A stretch of DNA of 64,000 bases from Sinomonas sp. P10A9 (GCF_041022165.1 NZ_CP163302.1:558001-622000), one strand, 5' to 3'; counted from the stretch's first letter, positions 26,665-33,855 are shown. Notes: a model not told the origin generated them from the letters alone. Numbers and translations are program-made.

Positions 26665-27846
26665 ATGCCACGCGCCCTTGCCGCCACCATTTCTCGTCTG
26701 CGAGCCAGACTGTCCGCCGGCCTGACGGTCGCGGTCGCCGTCGCCGTCTTCGGCGCGGGTCCGGTCCTTGCGAGCGATGTCTTCCCGTTCGGCCCCATCA
26801 CGGCGGACCCGGGGGCGGTCGTGCCGTTCTACCGCACCGCGGTCGGCTCCGTCGCGGCAGGGCACGTCTCTGCGGTCCTCGTGGCGCAGGCGAACCTCCA
26901 CCGGCCCGAGGCCGGCAAGCTCTATGCGCCCCTCACGAGCCTTGTTCCGAGCTCTCCGTTCGGCTACCGGATCAATCCGCTCACGGGGCAGGTGGGCGAA
27001 TTCCATTGGGGCCAGGACTTCGCCGCCGGGTGCGGCACCCCGGTCTACGCGGCCGACGCCGGCGTGGTTCGTGCCGCCGGCTGGCACCCCTGGGGCGGCG
27101 GGAACCGGGTCGAGATCGATCACGGCAACGGTCTTGTCACGACCTACAACCACATGCTCGGTGCAGCCGTGAAGGTGGGTGAGTCGGTCGAGGTCGGCCA
27201 GGTTGTCGGGCTCGTCGGGTCCACAGGCTCCTCGACCGGATGCCACCTCCACTTCGAGACGATCAAGGACGGCAAGTACATCGATCCGATGACCTTCACG
27301 TTCATCGCGCTCACGCAGGGGACCCCGCTCGGCACCGTCCAGATCACCGACTACTCGCCGAAGGATGGCAAGTCCACCAACGAGCGCCAGAACTGGGCCA
27401 TCCCGGCCCTCGCCCAGGAGCCCGCCCCCGGTGAGACGGTGGTTCACGCCCCTGCCGCCCCGACGCCTCCGCCGCTCGTTGACCCGACGCCGGCCGGCCC
27501 GCCCGCCGCGCCTCCGGCGACCTCCCAGGTCCCGGCCGGAGGGACGACATCCACGAGCTCGCCCAGCCCGACGTCGTCGTCCTCCCCGAGCCCGGCCTCG
27601 TCCCCCAGCCCCACGCCAACGGCGTCGCCGACGCAGACGGCGACGGCGACTCCCACCCCAACGACGACCGCTACGGCCACCCCGACGCCGACCGCTACGG
27701 CCACCCCGACGCCTACTCCGACTGCGACGTCGTCTTCGACCCAGACGACGACTGCCCCGGCGGCCGCACAGACCACGACGGCCAGCCCGACGTCGTCGTC
27801 CACTGCGACGTCGTCCCCGACCGCAACCCCCAAGCCGACCTCCTGA
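26665..27846 (+). CDS. secreted M23 family metallopeptidase with Thr/Pro/Ser-rich C-terminal tail
   Basis: This 393-aa exported murein endopeptidase has a signal peptide at 1-37 (AGLTVAVAVAVFGAGPVLAS). The LytM core has zinc ligands His114 and Asp118 in FHWGQDFAA, a further His163 in TTYNHM, and H194-L-H196 in GCHLHFE; the full active set is present. Preceding residues (FPFGPITADPGAVVPFY) are typical of the actinobacterial RpfB/M23 cell-wall group. The last 130 residues are a low-complexity Thr/Pro/Ser/Ala tail, likely cell-wall-spanning or glycosylated. Its leader has an 8-bp stem (26616-26639). It should trim cross-linked peptidoglycan. Confidence 0.92.
   Translation: MPRALAATISRLRARLSAGLTVAVAVAVFGAGPVLASDVFPFGPITADPGAVVPFYRTAVGSVAAGHVSAVLVAQANLHRPEAGKLYAPLTSLVPSSPFGYRINPLTGQVGEFHWGQDFAAGCGTPVYAADAGVVRAAGWHPWGGGNRVEIDHGNGLVTTYNHMLGAAVKVGESVEVGQVVGLVGSTGSSTGCHLHFETIKDGKYIDPMTFTFIALTQGTPLGTVQITDYSPKDGKSTNERQNWAIPALAQEPAPGETVVHAPAAPTPPPLVDPTPAGPPAAPPATSQVPAGGTTSTSSPSPTSSSSPSPASSPSPTPTASPTQTATATPTPTTTATATPTPTATATPTPTPTATSSSTQTTTAPAAAQTTTASPTSSSTATSSPTATPKPTS
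27540..27840 (+). repeat. low-complexity Thr/Pro/Ser coding repeats
   Basis: Imperfect short repeats based on acgccgac / cccgacgtcg encode (T/S/A)-P-T runs at the end of the M23 peptidase. Slippage here would change tail length without shifting the active domain. Confidence 0.6.
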
Positions 27847-27857
27847 TCGGAGCCCCT

Positions 27858-27863
27858 TAGACT
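27858..27863 (+). promoter_or_regulatory. -10 element TAGACT, leaderless pattern
   Basis: TAGACT ends 6 nt before the ATG of the glutathione peroxidase gene at 27870. There is no ribosome site. Confidence 0.5.
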
Positions 27864-27869
27864 GGCCCG

Positions 27870-28376
27870 ATGAGCCTGCATGAAACTGTCGTGACCCTCA
27901 ACGACGGAACCGCCACGACGTTCGGCGATCTAGCTGCGGGGCGCGCCGCCCTCGTGGTGAACGTCGCCTCGAAGTGCGGATTCACGCGACAGTACGACGG
28001 CCTCGAGGCGCTGTACGAGGAGTTCGAGCACCGCGGGCTCTTGGTCCTCGGCGTCCCGTGCAACCAGTTCGCCGGCCAGGAGCCCGGGACCGATGCGGAG
28101 ATCGAGGAGTTCTGCCGGCTGAACTTCGGCGTCACGTTCCCGCTCACGGCCAAGGCCGACGTCCTCGGCACGAAGCAGCACCCGCTCTACGCCGCCCTGA
28201 CGCAGTTCCCGGCCGACGATGATCTGGGCCACAAGGTCAAGTGGAACTTCGAGAAGTTCCTCGTCAACCCGGACGGTGAGGTCGTCGGGCGGTTCCGCTC
28301 GGCTGTCGAGCCCGAGGCGGAGGAGCTCCGCACCGCGATCGAGTCGGTCCTCCCCGCGCGCGTTCCAGCCCCCTGA
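27870..28376 (+). CDS. glutathione peroxidase family (thiol peroxidase, BtuE/GPx type)
   Basis: This 168-aa peroxidase reduces peroxides, most likely with thioredoxin because actinobacteria lack glutathione. The peroxidatic Cys36 is in NVASKCGFTRQY. The partner Gln70 is in PCNQFAGQEPG, and Trp125/Asn126 in KWNFEKFLV complete the tetrad. Cys82 in EEFCRLNFGVTFP is the likely resolving cysteine. There is no signal peptide. It has a leaderless-type start. Confidence 0.93.
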   Translation: MSLHETVVTLNDGTATTFGDLAAGRAALVVNVASKCGFTRQYDGLEALYEEFEHRGLLVLGVPCNQFAGQEPGTDAEIEEFCRLNFGVTFPLTAKADVLGTKQHPLYAALTQFPADDDLGHKVKWNFEKFLVNPDGEVVGRFRSAVEPEAEELRTAIESVLPARVPAP

Positions 28377-28377
28377 C

Positions 28378-28440
28378 GCCGAGGTCACCCCGTGTGGGCG
28401 CGAGGTCGCCCGGTGTGGGTGCGAGGTCACCCCGTGGGAC
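28378..28440. repeat. 21-bp tandem repeat, 3 copies (intergenic)
   Basis: Units at 28378-28398, 28399-28419 and 28420-28440 follow (g/t)cGCGAGGTCACCCCGTGTGGG-type sequence. They lie between convergent genes, directly after the peroxidase stop. They belong to the same family as the dnaX repeats and the array at 29641. Confidence 0.8.
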
Positions 28441-28480
28441 GCCATCCCCGCCGTCTAGGGTCGAGCGGACGCAGTCGGTG

Positions 28481-29056
28481 TCAGGCGGCCCAGGCCCGCA
28501 GCACCGCGTCGAGCGTGGACCGGTACAGACCGCCCCAGTCGGCGTCGGTCGGGCCGACGGAGGCGAGTTCGAGGCTCACGAGCCCATGGACCTGCCCCCA
28601 GATGCCCAGCACGATGATGTCGAGCGGCTCATCCCGCAGGACCCCTGATTCCTGGCCCGCTGCAACGGCTTCCCGCAGCGGCGCCATCGAATCCCCGGCG
28701 GCCTCCGGATCCGGCGAGCAGTCGGCGTAGGCCGCGAGCGCCCCGCCGAACATGAGCCGGTAGAGCGCTGGGTGCGCGAGCGCCCACTCGCGGTACGCGA
28801 CCCCGAGAGCCAGCAGGCCGCCGTCGGCCGCAGCCCGCTGTGAGGTGCCGAAGGAGGCGAATGCGCCGTCCAGCACAGCTGCGAGCAGTTCTGCCTTGCC
28901 GCCGAAGAGTGAGTACACGGCCGTCGTGGAGGTCCCCGCGTCGGCGGCAATCTGCCGCAGCGACAAGCGGGCGGGGCCGTACCGGTCGACGCCGCCCGCG
29001 GTCACCTCGAGCAGCCTCTCCCGCAGCGCCGCATCGTGGAGCGTGGGTCTTGCCAT
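28481..29056 (-). CDS. TetR family transcriptional regulator
   Basis: This 191-aa protein has an N-terminal HTH RLSLRQIAADAGTSTTAVYSL at residues 24-44, then FGGKAELLAAVLDGAF. The C-terminal ligand domain of TetR_C_13/WHG type follows, with ALGVAYREWALAHPALYRLMFG. The start at 29056 follows a TATACT box by 6 nt. It is divergent from the DUF4188 gene; inverted GTAAC/GTTAC repeats between them are the likely operator. Confidence 0.92.
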   Translation of the reverse strand: MARPTLHDAALRERLLEVTAGGVDRYGPARLSLRQIAADAGTSTTAVYSLFGGKAELLAAVLDGAFASFGTSQRAAADGGLLALGVAYREWALAHPALYRLMFGGALAAYADCSPDPEAAGDSMAPLREAVAAGQESGVLRDEPLDIIVLGIWGQVHGLVSLELASVGPTDADWGGLYRSTLDAVLRAWAA

Positions 29057-29062
29057 GGCCCA

Positions 29063-29101
29063 AGTATATTCGTAACGTTGTTTTGTAACAGTGTTACGAA
29101 T
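29063..29101. promoter_or_regulatory. divergent promoter/operator of tetR and the DUF4188 gene
   Basis: TATACT (29063-29068, minus strand) is the tetR -10 box, 6 nt before its ATG. ATTCGTAAC (29068-29076) and GTTACGAAT (29093-29101) form a 9-bp inverted repeat, and GTAAC-AGT-GTTAC (29086-29098) is a nested palindrome. The overlap with the -10 box fits autorepression. Confidence 0.65.
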
Positions 29102-29114
29102 CAAGGAGTGAGCC

Positions 29115-29600
29115 ATGGCACAGAAGGTCTTCCCCGGCCGATACACGGCGGCGCCCGGCAGGCCCGTCACGGTGTTCCTCATCGGAATGCGGGCCAACCG
29201 ATGGTGGAAGCTCGGCACGGTGATGCGCGTCGCCTCGGCGATGCCAGGCATGCTGCGGCACCTCGGCGAGAACCCTGAGGCTGGAATGCTCGGCTGCGAG
29301 GGGTGGTTCGGGCGGACCACGGTTCTCGTGAGCTACTGGGAGAGCCCCGAGCACCTTCAGCGCTTCGCTTCCGACCGCGACGCGCCACATCTCGCGCCGT
29401 GGCGGGACTTCATGCGGACGGTCGCGGGAAGTGGCGACGTCGGGGTCTACCACGAGACCTACGAGGTGGCCCCCGGGGGCATCGAGGCCGTCTACAACGG
29501 GATGCCCCTGTTCGGGCTCGCCCGTGCCACCGGCCACGTGCCCGTCACTGCCGGCCTCAACACTGCCCGGCAACGGCTCCGCTCTTCCGGGGCGGCCTGA
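29115..29600 (+). CDS. DUF4188 domain-containing protein
   Basis: This 161-aa protein fits the DUF4188 (monooxygenase-like, dimeric alpha-beta barrel) family. Blocks are RPVTVFLIGMRANRWWKLGT, LGCEGWFGRTTVLVSYWESP, FASDRDAPHLAPWRDFMRTV and VGVYHETYEVAPGGIEAVYN. No cofactor site is visible. AAGGAG precedes the ATG. It is divergent from and presumably repressed by the neighbouring TetR protein. The TGA stop overlaps the arm of the terminator hairpin. Confidence 0.85.
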   Translation: MAQKVFPGRYTAAPGRPVTVFLIGMRANRWWKLGTVMRVASAMPGMLRHLGENPEAGMLGCEGWFGRTTVLVSYWESPEHLQRFASDRDAPHLAPWRDFMRTVAGSGDVGVYHETYEVAPGGIEAVYNGMPLFGLARATGHVPVTAGLNTARQRLRSSGAA

Positions 29601-29634
29601 CGCACGACGGCGAGGGGCGGCGCCGTCGTGCGTC
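29599..29634. terminator. hairpin terminator after the DUF4188 gene
   Basis: GACGCACGACGGCG (29599-29612) pairs perfectly with CGCCGTCGTGCGTC (29621-29634), 14 bp, 8-nt loop. The arm includes the end of the stop codon and is the same sequence as in the hairpin at 18255-18303. Confidence 0.65.
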
Positions 29635-29640
29635 GCACCA

Positions 29641-29724
29641 CCCGATCTCGGCGTCACACGGCACGACTTCGGCGTCAGAGGACCCGACCTCGGCGCCCCA
29701 CGGGGTGATCTCGCGGTGGGGTCA
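29641..29724. repeat. 21-bp tandem repeat, 4 copies, inverted orientation
   Basis: Units begin at 29641, 29662, 29683 and 29704 and follow CCCGA(T/C)CTCGGCGTCACACGG-type sequence. This is the reverse complement of the repeats at 21643 and 28378. The last unit runs into the stop codon of the HAD hydrolase gene. Confidence 0.75.
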
Positions 29725-30609
29725 GGCGGTGCCGAGCGCGTCCCACCAGCGGGCGAGGAACGCAAGCCCGGCGTCGTCGTGGATGACTTCAGGGCCGAGG
29801 CCGAGGTACGCGGCGGTGTGGATCTCGTAGGGCTTCTCGGGGACGCCGTCGGCAGGACGGACGTCCACATGAACCACGGTGTGGTCGTTGTGGTGCAGCC
29901 AATCGGCCATGGCGTAGTCGGTGCGGGAGTCGCCCATCGTGAACCACGCGGCCGGGACGATTCCGTCGCGGCGCAGCCGCTCGCAGGCGCGCGCCGCGCC
30001 GAGGTCCTTGCCGAGCCTCACGGACTCGATGTCGGTGGAGATGATGGTCGGATCGACGCGGTAGTCCACCTCGTCGTCGCTCCCGGGGGCGTGGTGGTCC
30101 AATCGAGCCGCGGTGAGCCCGTGTTGGCCCATGAGCGTCAGGGCGTCGGCGTCGAAGCGCTCCTGCTCGGCCCGGTAGTCCTCATTGGAGACATCGACGC
30201 GCTGCTCGACCGAGACCATGGCCCGCTTGGTCTCGTCGAAGAACATGTGCTCTGCGTACTTCGCGGACACGAGCCCGCGGACGTCGTCGGCGAACTCGGA
30301 CGGCACGGCGAGGTCCCGGTCCACGTGCACCGTGCCCGCGCCGCCAGCCGTGAACGAGAACCACGTGGCGCCCTTCTCGCAGACCGCGTGCACCATGAGT
30401 CCGTCCGGCATCCCGGCCTCGATCATCGGCTCCATGACCTGGCCGCGGATGAAGGCATCCGAGCGCCCGGTGTTGAAGATGATCGGGATCTGGGCCGCGC
30501 CCAGCTCGTTGAGGAGCGCGATGATCTCGGGCTTCACGGTGCGCGTCACGGGGCTCGCGATGGGTCCGTCGACGTCGAGGAGCAGGGCAAAGGGCGGGGC
30601 GGTGTCCAT
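29722..30609 (-). CDS. HAD-superfamily hydrolase (Cof/sucrose-phosphatase-like)
   Basis: This 295-aa cytosolic phosphatase has motif I D12-V-D14-G in LLLDVDGPIASP, motif II at IIFNTGRSDAFI and a late motif IV, WFTMGDSRTDYAMADWL, with the metal-binding aspartates. The large cap domain between motifs II and IV, with (VRLGKDLGAARACERLR) carrying the motif III lysine, places it in the C2-capped group. Substrate is unknown. No other gene shares the transcript. Confidence 0.85.
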   Translation of the reverse strand: MDTAPPFALLLDVDGPIASPVTRTVKPEIIALLNELGAAQIPIIFNTGRSDAFIRGQVMEPMIEAGMPDGLMVHAVCEKGATWFSFTAGGAGTVHVDRDLAVPSEFADDVRGLVSAKYAEHMFFDETKRAMVSVEQRVDVSNEDYRAEQERFDADALTLMGQHGLTAARLDHHAPGSDDEVDYRVDPTIISTDIESVRLGKDLGAARACERLRRDGIVPAAWFTMGDSRTDYAMADWLHHNDHTVVHVDVRPADGVPEKPYEIHTAAYLGLGPEVIHDDAGLAFLARWWDALGTA

Positions 30610-30715
30610 GGGGCCATTCTTCCACCGGGTTCGGCAGCCCCGGGCCCGAATAACCGTTTGGCCACAATGCTCCGTGCCTGCCCATCCACGCTCACGCGCG
30701 GCAGGATCGCGAGCC

Positions 30716-30721
30716 TAGTCT
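30716..30721 (+). promoter_or_regulatory. -10 element TAGTCT, leaderless pattern
   Basis: TAGTCT ends 6 nt before the GTG at 30728. There is no ribosome site. Confidence 0.5.
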
Positions 30722-30727
30722 TGAAAC

Positions 30728-31027
30728 GTGATCTTCAAAGCGGTGGGCGACGGTCGTCCCTATCCAGAACATGGCTACACGACGCCGAAGGACTGGGCCG
30801 CGCTCCCTCCGCGTCCGGTCCGCCTGGATGAGCTCGTGACCACCAAGCGCACCCTCGATCTCGAGGCGCTCCTCGCCGAGGACTCGACGTTCTTCGGCGA
30901 CCTTTTCCCCCACGTGGTCCAGTACAAGGGCGTGCTGTACCTCGAGGACGGGCTCCACCGGGCCGTCCGCACCGCGCTCCACCAGCGCACCGCCATCCAC
31001 GCCCGCGTCCTCGACCTCGACGCGTGA
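30728..31027 (+). CDS. conserved 99-aa protein with ParB/sulfiredoxin-like motif
   Basis: This protein starts MIFKAVGDGRPYPEHGYTTP. The central VRLDELVTTKRTLDLEALLA is followed by PHVVQYKGVLYLEDGLHRAV. The D-G-x-H-R motif resembles the nucleotide-binding DGxHR of ParB-N/sulfiredoxin folds, but the domain is minimal and this is inference. From memory the same gene sits beside LytR_C proteins in relatives. The GTG start is leaderless-type. The next gene begins 7 bp later, so the two form an operon. Confidence 0.78.
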   Translation: MIFKAVGDGRPYPEHGYTTPKDWAALPPRPVRLDELVTTKRTLDLEALLAEDSTFFGDLFPHVVQYKGVLYLEDGLHRAVRTALHQRTAIHARVLDLDA

Positions 31028-31034
31028 GACTTCG

Positions 31035-31682
31035 ATGGCCCGCAAGCCCCAGGATCTGACCAGCTACCACGGCCACCACGTGGTCAGCGGGGCCGAGCTG
31101 CAGACCCAGTTCGACGACGAAGCCCGCGAGGCCGCGGCGGCCTCACGCAGGTGGCGGAGGATCCGGCACGGGGTTGCCATCAGCCTCCTTGTGGTGCTCC
31201 TCCTCGGCGGCGGCGTTGCCGCATGGGCGGTCCTGACCGGCCGCCTCAGCGTGCCGCAGCCGGCCGGAAAGGCCACGGAGGCAGTCACCTGCCCCTCAGG
31301 CTCCTACGACTATCTCCCGCCCGAGAAGGTCACTGTCACGGTGTTCAACGCAGGCGGACGGGAAGGCCTCGCCGCGCAGATCGGCGACGAGCTCAAGGCG
31401 CGGAAGTTCGCGGTGAAGGACGTCGGCAACGAGCGCCTCACGATGGGCGCGGCGGCGGTGTTGCGCAGCGGGTTCGGCGGCGAGGCGGCCGCGTTCACGC
31501 TCCAGCGCAACGTGCCGGGGAGCGTCTACCTCCGCGACGGCCGCTCCGATGCCAGCGTTGACTTGGTCCTCGGTCCGAACTTCAAGGCCCTCGCGGATCC
31601 GGGGGTGGTCGACCAGACCCCCGGCCCGCTCGTGTGCACGCTTCCGGAGGCTACGGCGCCGGCGACGAGCGCAGGCGGCTGA
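31035..31682 (+). CDS. LytR C-terminal domain-containing membrane protein
   Basis: This 215-aa protein has a cytoplasmic N-terminus of 45 residues and one membrane helix (VAISLLVVLLLGGGVAAWAVL, residues 48-68). Its external LytR_C domain has VTVTVFNAGGREGLAAQIGD, ELKARKFAVKDVGN and DASVDLVLGPNFKALAD. LytR_C domains occur in LytR-CpsA-Psr glycopolymer ligases, but the catalytic LCP domain is absent here. It may assist wall-polymer attachment. It is co-transcribed with the 99-aa gene upstream. Confidence 0.87.
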   Translation: MARKPQDLTSYHGHHVVSGAELQTQFDDEAREAAAASRRWRRIRHGVAISLLVVLLLGGGVAAWAVLTGRLSVPQPAGKATEAVTCPSGSYDYLPPEKVTVTVFNAGGREGLAAQIGDELKARKFAVKDVGNERLTMGAAAVLRSGFGGEAAAFTLQRNVPGSVYLRDGRSDASVDLVLGPNFKALADPGVVDQTPGPLVCTLPEATAPATSAGG

Positions 31683-31707
31683 GCCCTTCCGCGCACGGCG
31701 CGGGCCC

Positions 31708-32340
31708 CTAGCGGCGGATGGGACGGCCTTCCTCATCGAAGCGTGCGCCGACTCCGAGTTGGATGAAGCGGACGGTGGCGTCCGTGCGGCGGGCCGACTC
31801 GTCGTCGTCCGCCTTCTCTCCCGCGCGGTCGGCGCTTGCCGTGAGCGAGCCGTGGACCAGGGCGACGAGTTCGTCCACCTGAGCATCGGGAAGGTACCCC
31901 TGCGCCATCGCATCGCGGAGGATCCGGGTGAGGAGGGCGTTGAGCTCGCCGACGTGATCGCCGAGCTTCGCGAAGGACGACGCCGACAGTACGGCGCGCA
32001 TCGCTGGCCCCGGGGGAAGGTGGCGCCGCGAAAGATCCTCGACCTGCGCCCTGATGTACACCGCGAGGCGGTCGATCGGATTCTCGAGCTCGGCGAGCTT
32101 CGCCTTGAGGTCCGCGAGGAACCTGCCCGTCTCGTCGAGGGCGTAGCCGATGAGCAGCTCTTCCATGTCCGCGTAGTAGTTGTAGACGGCGGTGCGCCCG
32201 ACGCCGGCCTGTCGGGCGACGTCCGTCATCGTCAGGCCGGGGAGGCCACGCGTGAAGAGAAGCTCGCCGAAGGCGTCGAGGATCCGGCGCTGGGTGAGCG
32301 CTCGCTGTGCGGCGTTCGACTCGGCCTGGATGCGGGGCAT
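31708..32340 (-). CDS. TetR/AcrR family transcriptional regulator
   Basis: This 210-aa regulator has HTH residues LTMTDVARQAGVGRTAVYNY at about 35-54, followed by YADMEELLIGYALDETGRFL. The C-terminal ligand domain contains AMRAVLSASSFAKLGDHVGE. A TAAAAT box 7 nt before the ATG at 32340 supports the start. It is divergent from the glycine riboswitch unit, with about 140 bp before the first aptamer, so it might also control that unit. Ligand is unknown. Confidence 0.9.
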   Translation of the reverse strand: MPRIQAESNAAQRALTQRRILDAFGELLFTRGLPGLTMTDVARQAGVGRTAVYNYYADMEELLIGYALDETGRFLADLKAKLAELENPIDRLAVYIRAQVEDLSRRHLPPGPAMRAVLSASSFAKLGDHVGELNALLTRILRDAMAQGYLPDAQVDELVALVHGSLTASADRAGEKADDDESARRTDATVRFIQLGVGARFDEEGRPIRR

Positions 32341-32347
32341 GCTTCCA

Positions 32348-32353
32348 TTTTAG
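32348..32353 (-). promoter_or_regulatory. -10 element TAAAAT, leaderless pattern
   Basis: On the minus strand TAAAAT ends 7 nt before the ATG of the TetR gene at 32340. Confidence 0.5.
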
Positions 32354-32483
32354 GTCGATGTGTCACTAAACCGCGGGAGTAACCCAAATTGACACCCTTC
32401 GTGACTTCCGACACACTGAGCGGACGTGGCCCCGCGGCCGCGGCACAGAGGAATTCGCTGTGACAACTGAAGACGCCATCGAT

Positions 32484-32673
32484 CTGCGGCGGGAGAATCC
32501 TGCTCGTCCGTCCCAGCAGGTGCCGTAGGAGCAACTCCTCCCCAGGAATCTCTCAGGCGCCCGTACCGCCGCAGCAAGGCAACTCTGGAAAGCAGCCCGG
32601 CATCGCTGGGCTCACCGACGGTGCAAGCGACCTGCTACAGCGGGGAGCGGAAACTCTCAGGTCCATGACAGAG
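32484..32673 (+). promoter_or_regulatory. tandem glycine riboswitch
   Basis: Aptamer 1 (32484-32574) is closed by CTGCGGCGG/CCGCCGCAG and holds GGAGAAT, the core TAGGAGCAACTCCTCCCC and AATCTCTCAGGC. Aptamer 2 (32583-32673) is closed by CTCTG/CAGAG and holds CACCGACGGTGCAAGC and GGAAACTCTCAGGTCC. These match the two glycine-binding domains of the gcvT motif, joined by the usual short linker. Translation of the downstream MetF-like gene starts 55 nt later; the segment between contains GGAG and TCCTCC just before the ATG, which could pair to hide the ribosome site. Confidence 0.93.
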
Positions 32674-32728
32674 CGGGGAGGAACGCCATCCACGTCGGGC
32701 CCAGCCCGGCCAGACCCTGGAGTCCTCC

Positions 32729-33565
32729 ATGACTGTTCAGTCCCTCCCTCGAGCGCTTGCTGGCTCCGCGCCCCACGCGCAACTCCCCCTCCGCATCGAG
32801 ATCGTCCCCACCGAGGGAATCCTCCCGAAGGTCGCCACGACCGTCCCCCAGGGCTCGACCATCGCTGTCACCTGCTTGCCGCACCACGGGATCGAGCGGA
32901 CGGCTGAGGCTTCCGCGCGCCTCGCCGCGCTCGGCTACCGCGTGGTCCCGCACCTCGCCGCGCGGAGCATCGGGCAACGGTCCCAGCTCGCCCGCGCGCT
33001 CCGGGGCTTCGAGGCCGCCGGGATCACCGAGGTGTTCGCCGTCGGCGGCGATGCGGCCCAGGCAGCCGGCCCCTATGCCAACTCGCTCGAGCTGATGGAG
33101 GACATTGCCGAGCTCGCTGGAGGCCAGTTCGCCATCGGCGTTGCGGGATACCCCGAGGGCCACCCGGACCACAGCGGCATCGACCTCCTCGATGCACTTC
33201 TGGCCAAGCAGCACCTTGCGGCGAACATCGTCACCCAGATGTGCTTCTCGGCGTCCGCGATCAGTGCCTACGTGGCACTCCTGCGCAGCGAAGGCATCCA
33301 CCTGCCGGTCTGGGCGGGTGTGCCTGGGCGCGTGCCGCGCGCGCGGCTCCTCGAACTCGCCGCCAGGATCGGCGTCGGCCCGTCCCTGAAGTTCATCAGC
33401 CGCAAGGGCCCGCTGGCCAGAAGGCTCCTGACCGGAGGCTCGTACTCGTCCGAACAGCTGATCGGCGAGCTTTCCGCGGCCCGTGCAGGCCTCGCCGGCG
33501 TCCACCTCTTCACCTTCAACAACCTCGACCTCCCCCAGTTCGACCTGGCCGAGCGGGGGCTGTGA
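32729..33565 (+). CDS. methylenetetrahydrofolate reductase (MetF)-like protein
   Basis: This 278-aa TIM-barrel flavoprotein resembles MetF. The N-terminal barrel has RIEIVPTEGILPKVATTVPQ and VTCLPHHGIERTAEASARLA; FAVGGDAAQAAGPYANSLEL and GVAGYPEGHPDHSGIDLLDA match the folate/flavin region; NIVTQMCFSASAISAYVALL is conserved. It would interconvert 5,10-methylene-THF and 5-methyl-THF or a related C1 carrier. Control by a glycine riboswitch ties it to glycine cleavage or sarcosine/betaine breakdown, where methylene-THF is produced. Its stop overlaps the next start as TGATG. Confidence 0.85.
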   Translation: MTVQSLPRALAGSAPHAQLPLRIEIVPTEGILPKVATTVPQGSTIAVTCLPHHGIERTAEASARLAALGYRVVPHLAARSIGQRSQLARALRGFEAAGITEVFAVGGDAAQAAGPYANSLELMEDIAELAGGQFAIGVAGYPEGHPDHSGIDLLDALLAKQHLAANIVTQMCFSASAISAYVALLRSEGIHLPVWAGVPGRVPRARLLELAARIGVGPSLKFISRKGPLARRLLTGGSYSSEQLIGELSAARAGLAGVHLFTFNNLDLPQFDLAERGL

Positions 33566-33837
33566 TGGCGACGATCGCGACGCGGGCAGGCCTGGCCGCA
33601 TACACGCCTCCCGGCGTCCCGCGGCGCATGGACTCGAGGCAGCTCCGCCGCGGCGTGGCCGTGCACGTCACGGCGGACGGGCAATACCTCGGCGAAGGCA
33701 CCGTGGACGGTCTCAGCCGCGACGGATCGACGCTGTGGGTCCAGTTCGCCGGCATCGAGGGCCGGCGGATGTTCCTGAGCACGGACGATGTGCGGATCGG
33801 GCTCGGGCGCGGCAGACCCGGCACTCTCGCCGGCTGA
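33565..33837 (+). CDS. 90-aa protein, translationally coupled to the MetF-like gene
   Basis: The ATG overlaps the previous stop (TGATG). The sequence starts MATIATRAGLAAYTPPGVPR, then a small beta-barrel-like unit VAVHVTADGQYLGEGTVDGL, LWVQFAGIEGRRMFLSTDDV, reminiscent of SH3/KOW folds. There is no cysteine, membrane helix or signal peptide. Shared glycine-riboswitch control with the MetF-like enzyme suggests a helper role in the same pathway. I do not recognise the family. Confidence 0.75.
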   Translation: MATIATRAGLAAYTPPGVPRRMDSRQLRRGVAVHVTADGQYLGEGTVDGLSRDGSTLWVQFAGIEGRRMFLSTDDVRIGLGRGRPGTLAG

Positions 33838-33855
33838 GGATCGGCTTCGGCGGCA

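Noticed and set aside
32341..32400. A TetR operator TTTAG...CTAAA (32350-32371) upstream of the TetR gene
   Set aside because: Only the outer five base pairs match. This is too weak to call as a site.
33541..33570. Frameshift between the MetF-like gene and the 90-aa frame, making one longer protein
   Set aside because: The MetF-like protein reaches its normal length and the TGATG overlap is a standard coupling arrangement. The 90-aa sequence has no match to a MetF C-terminus.
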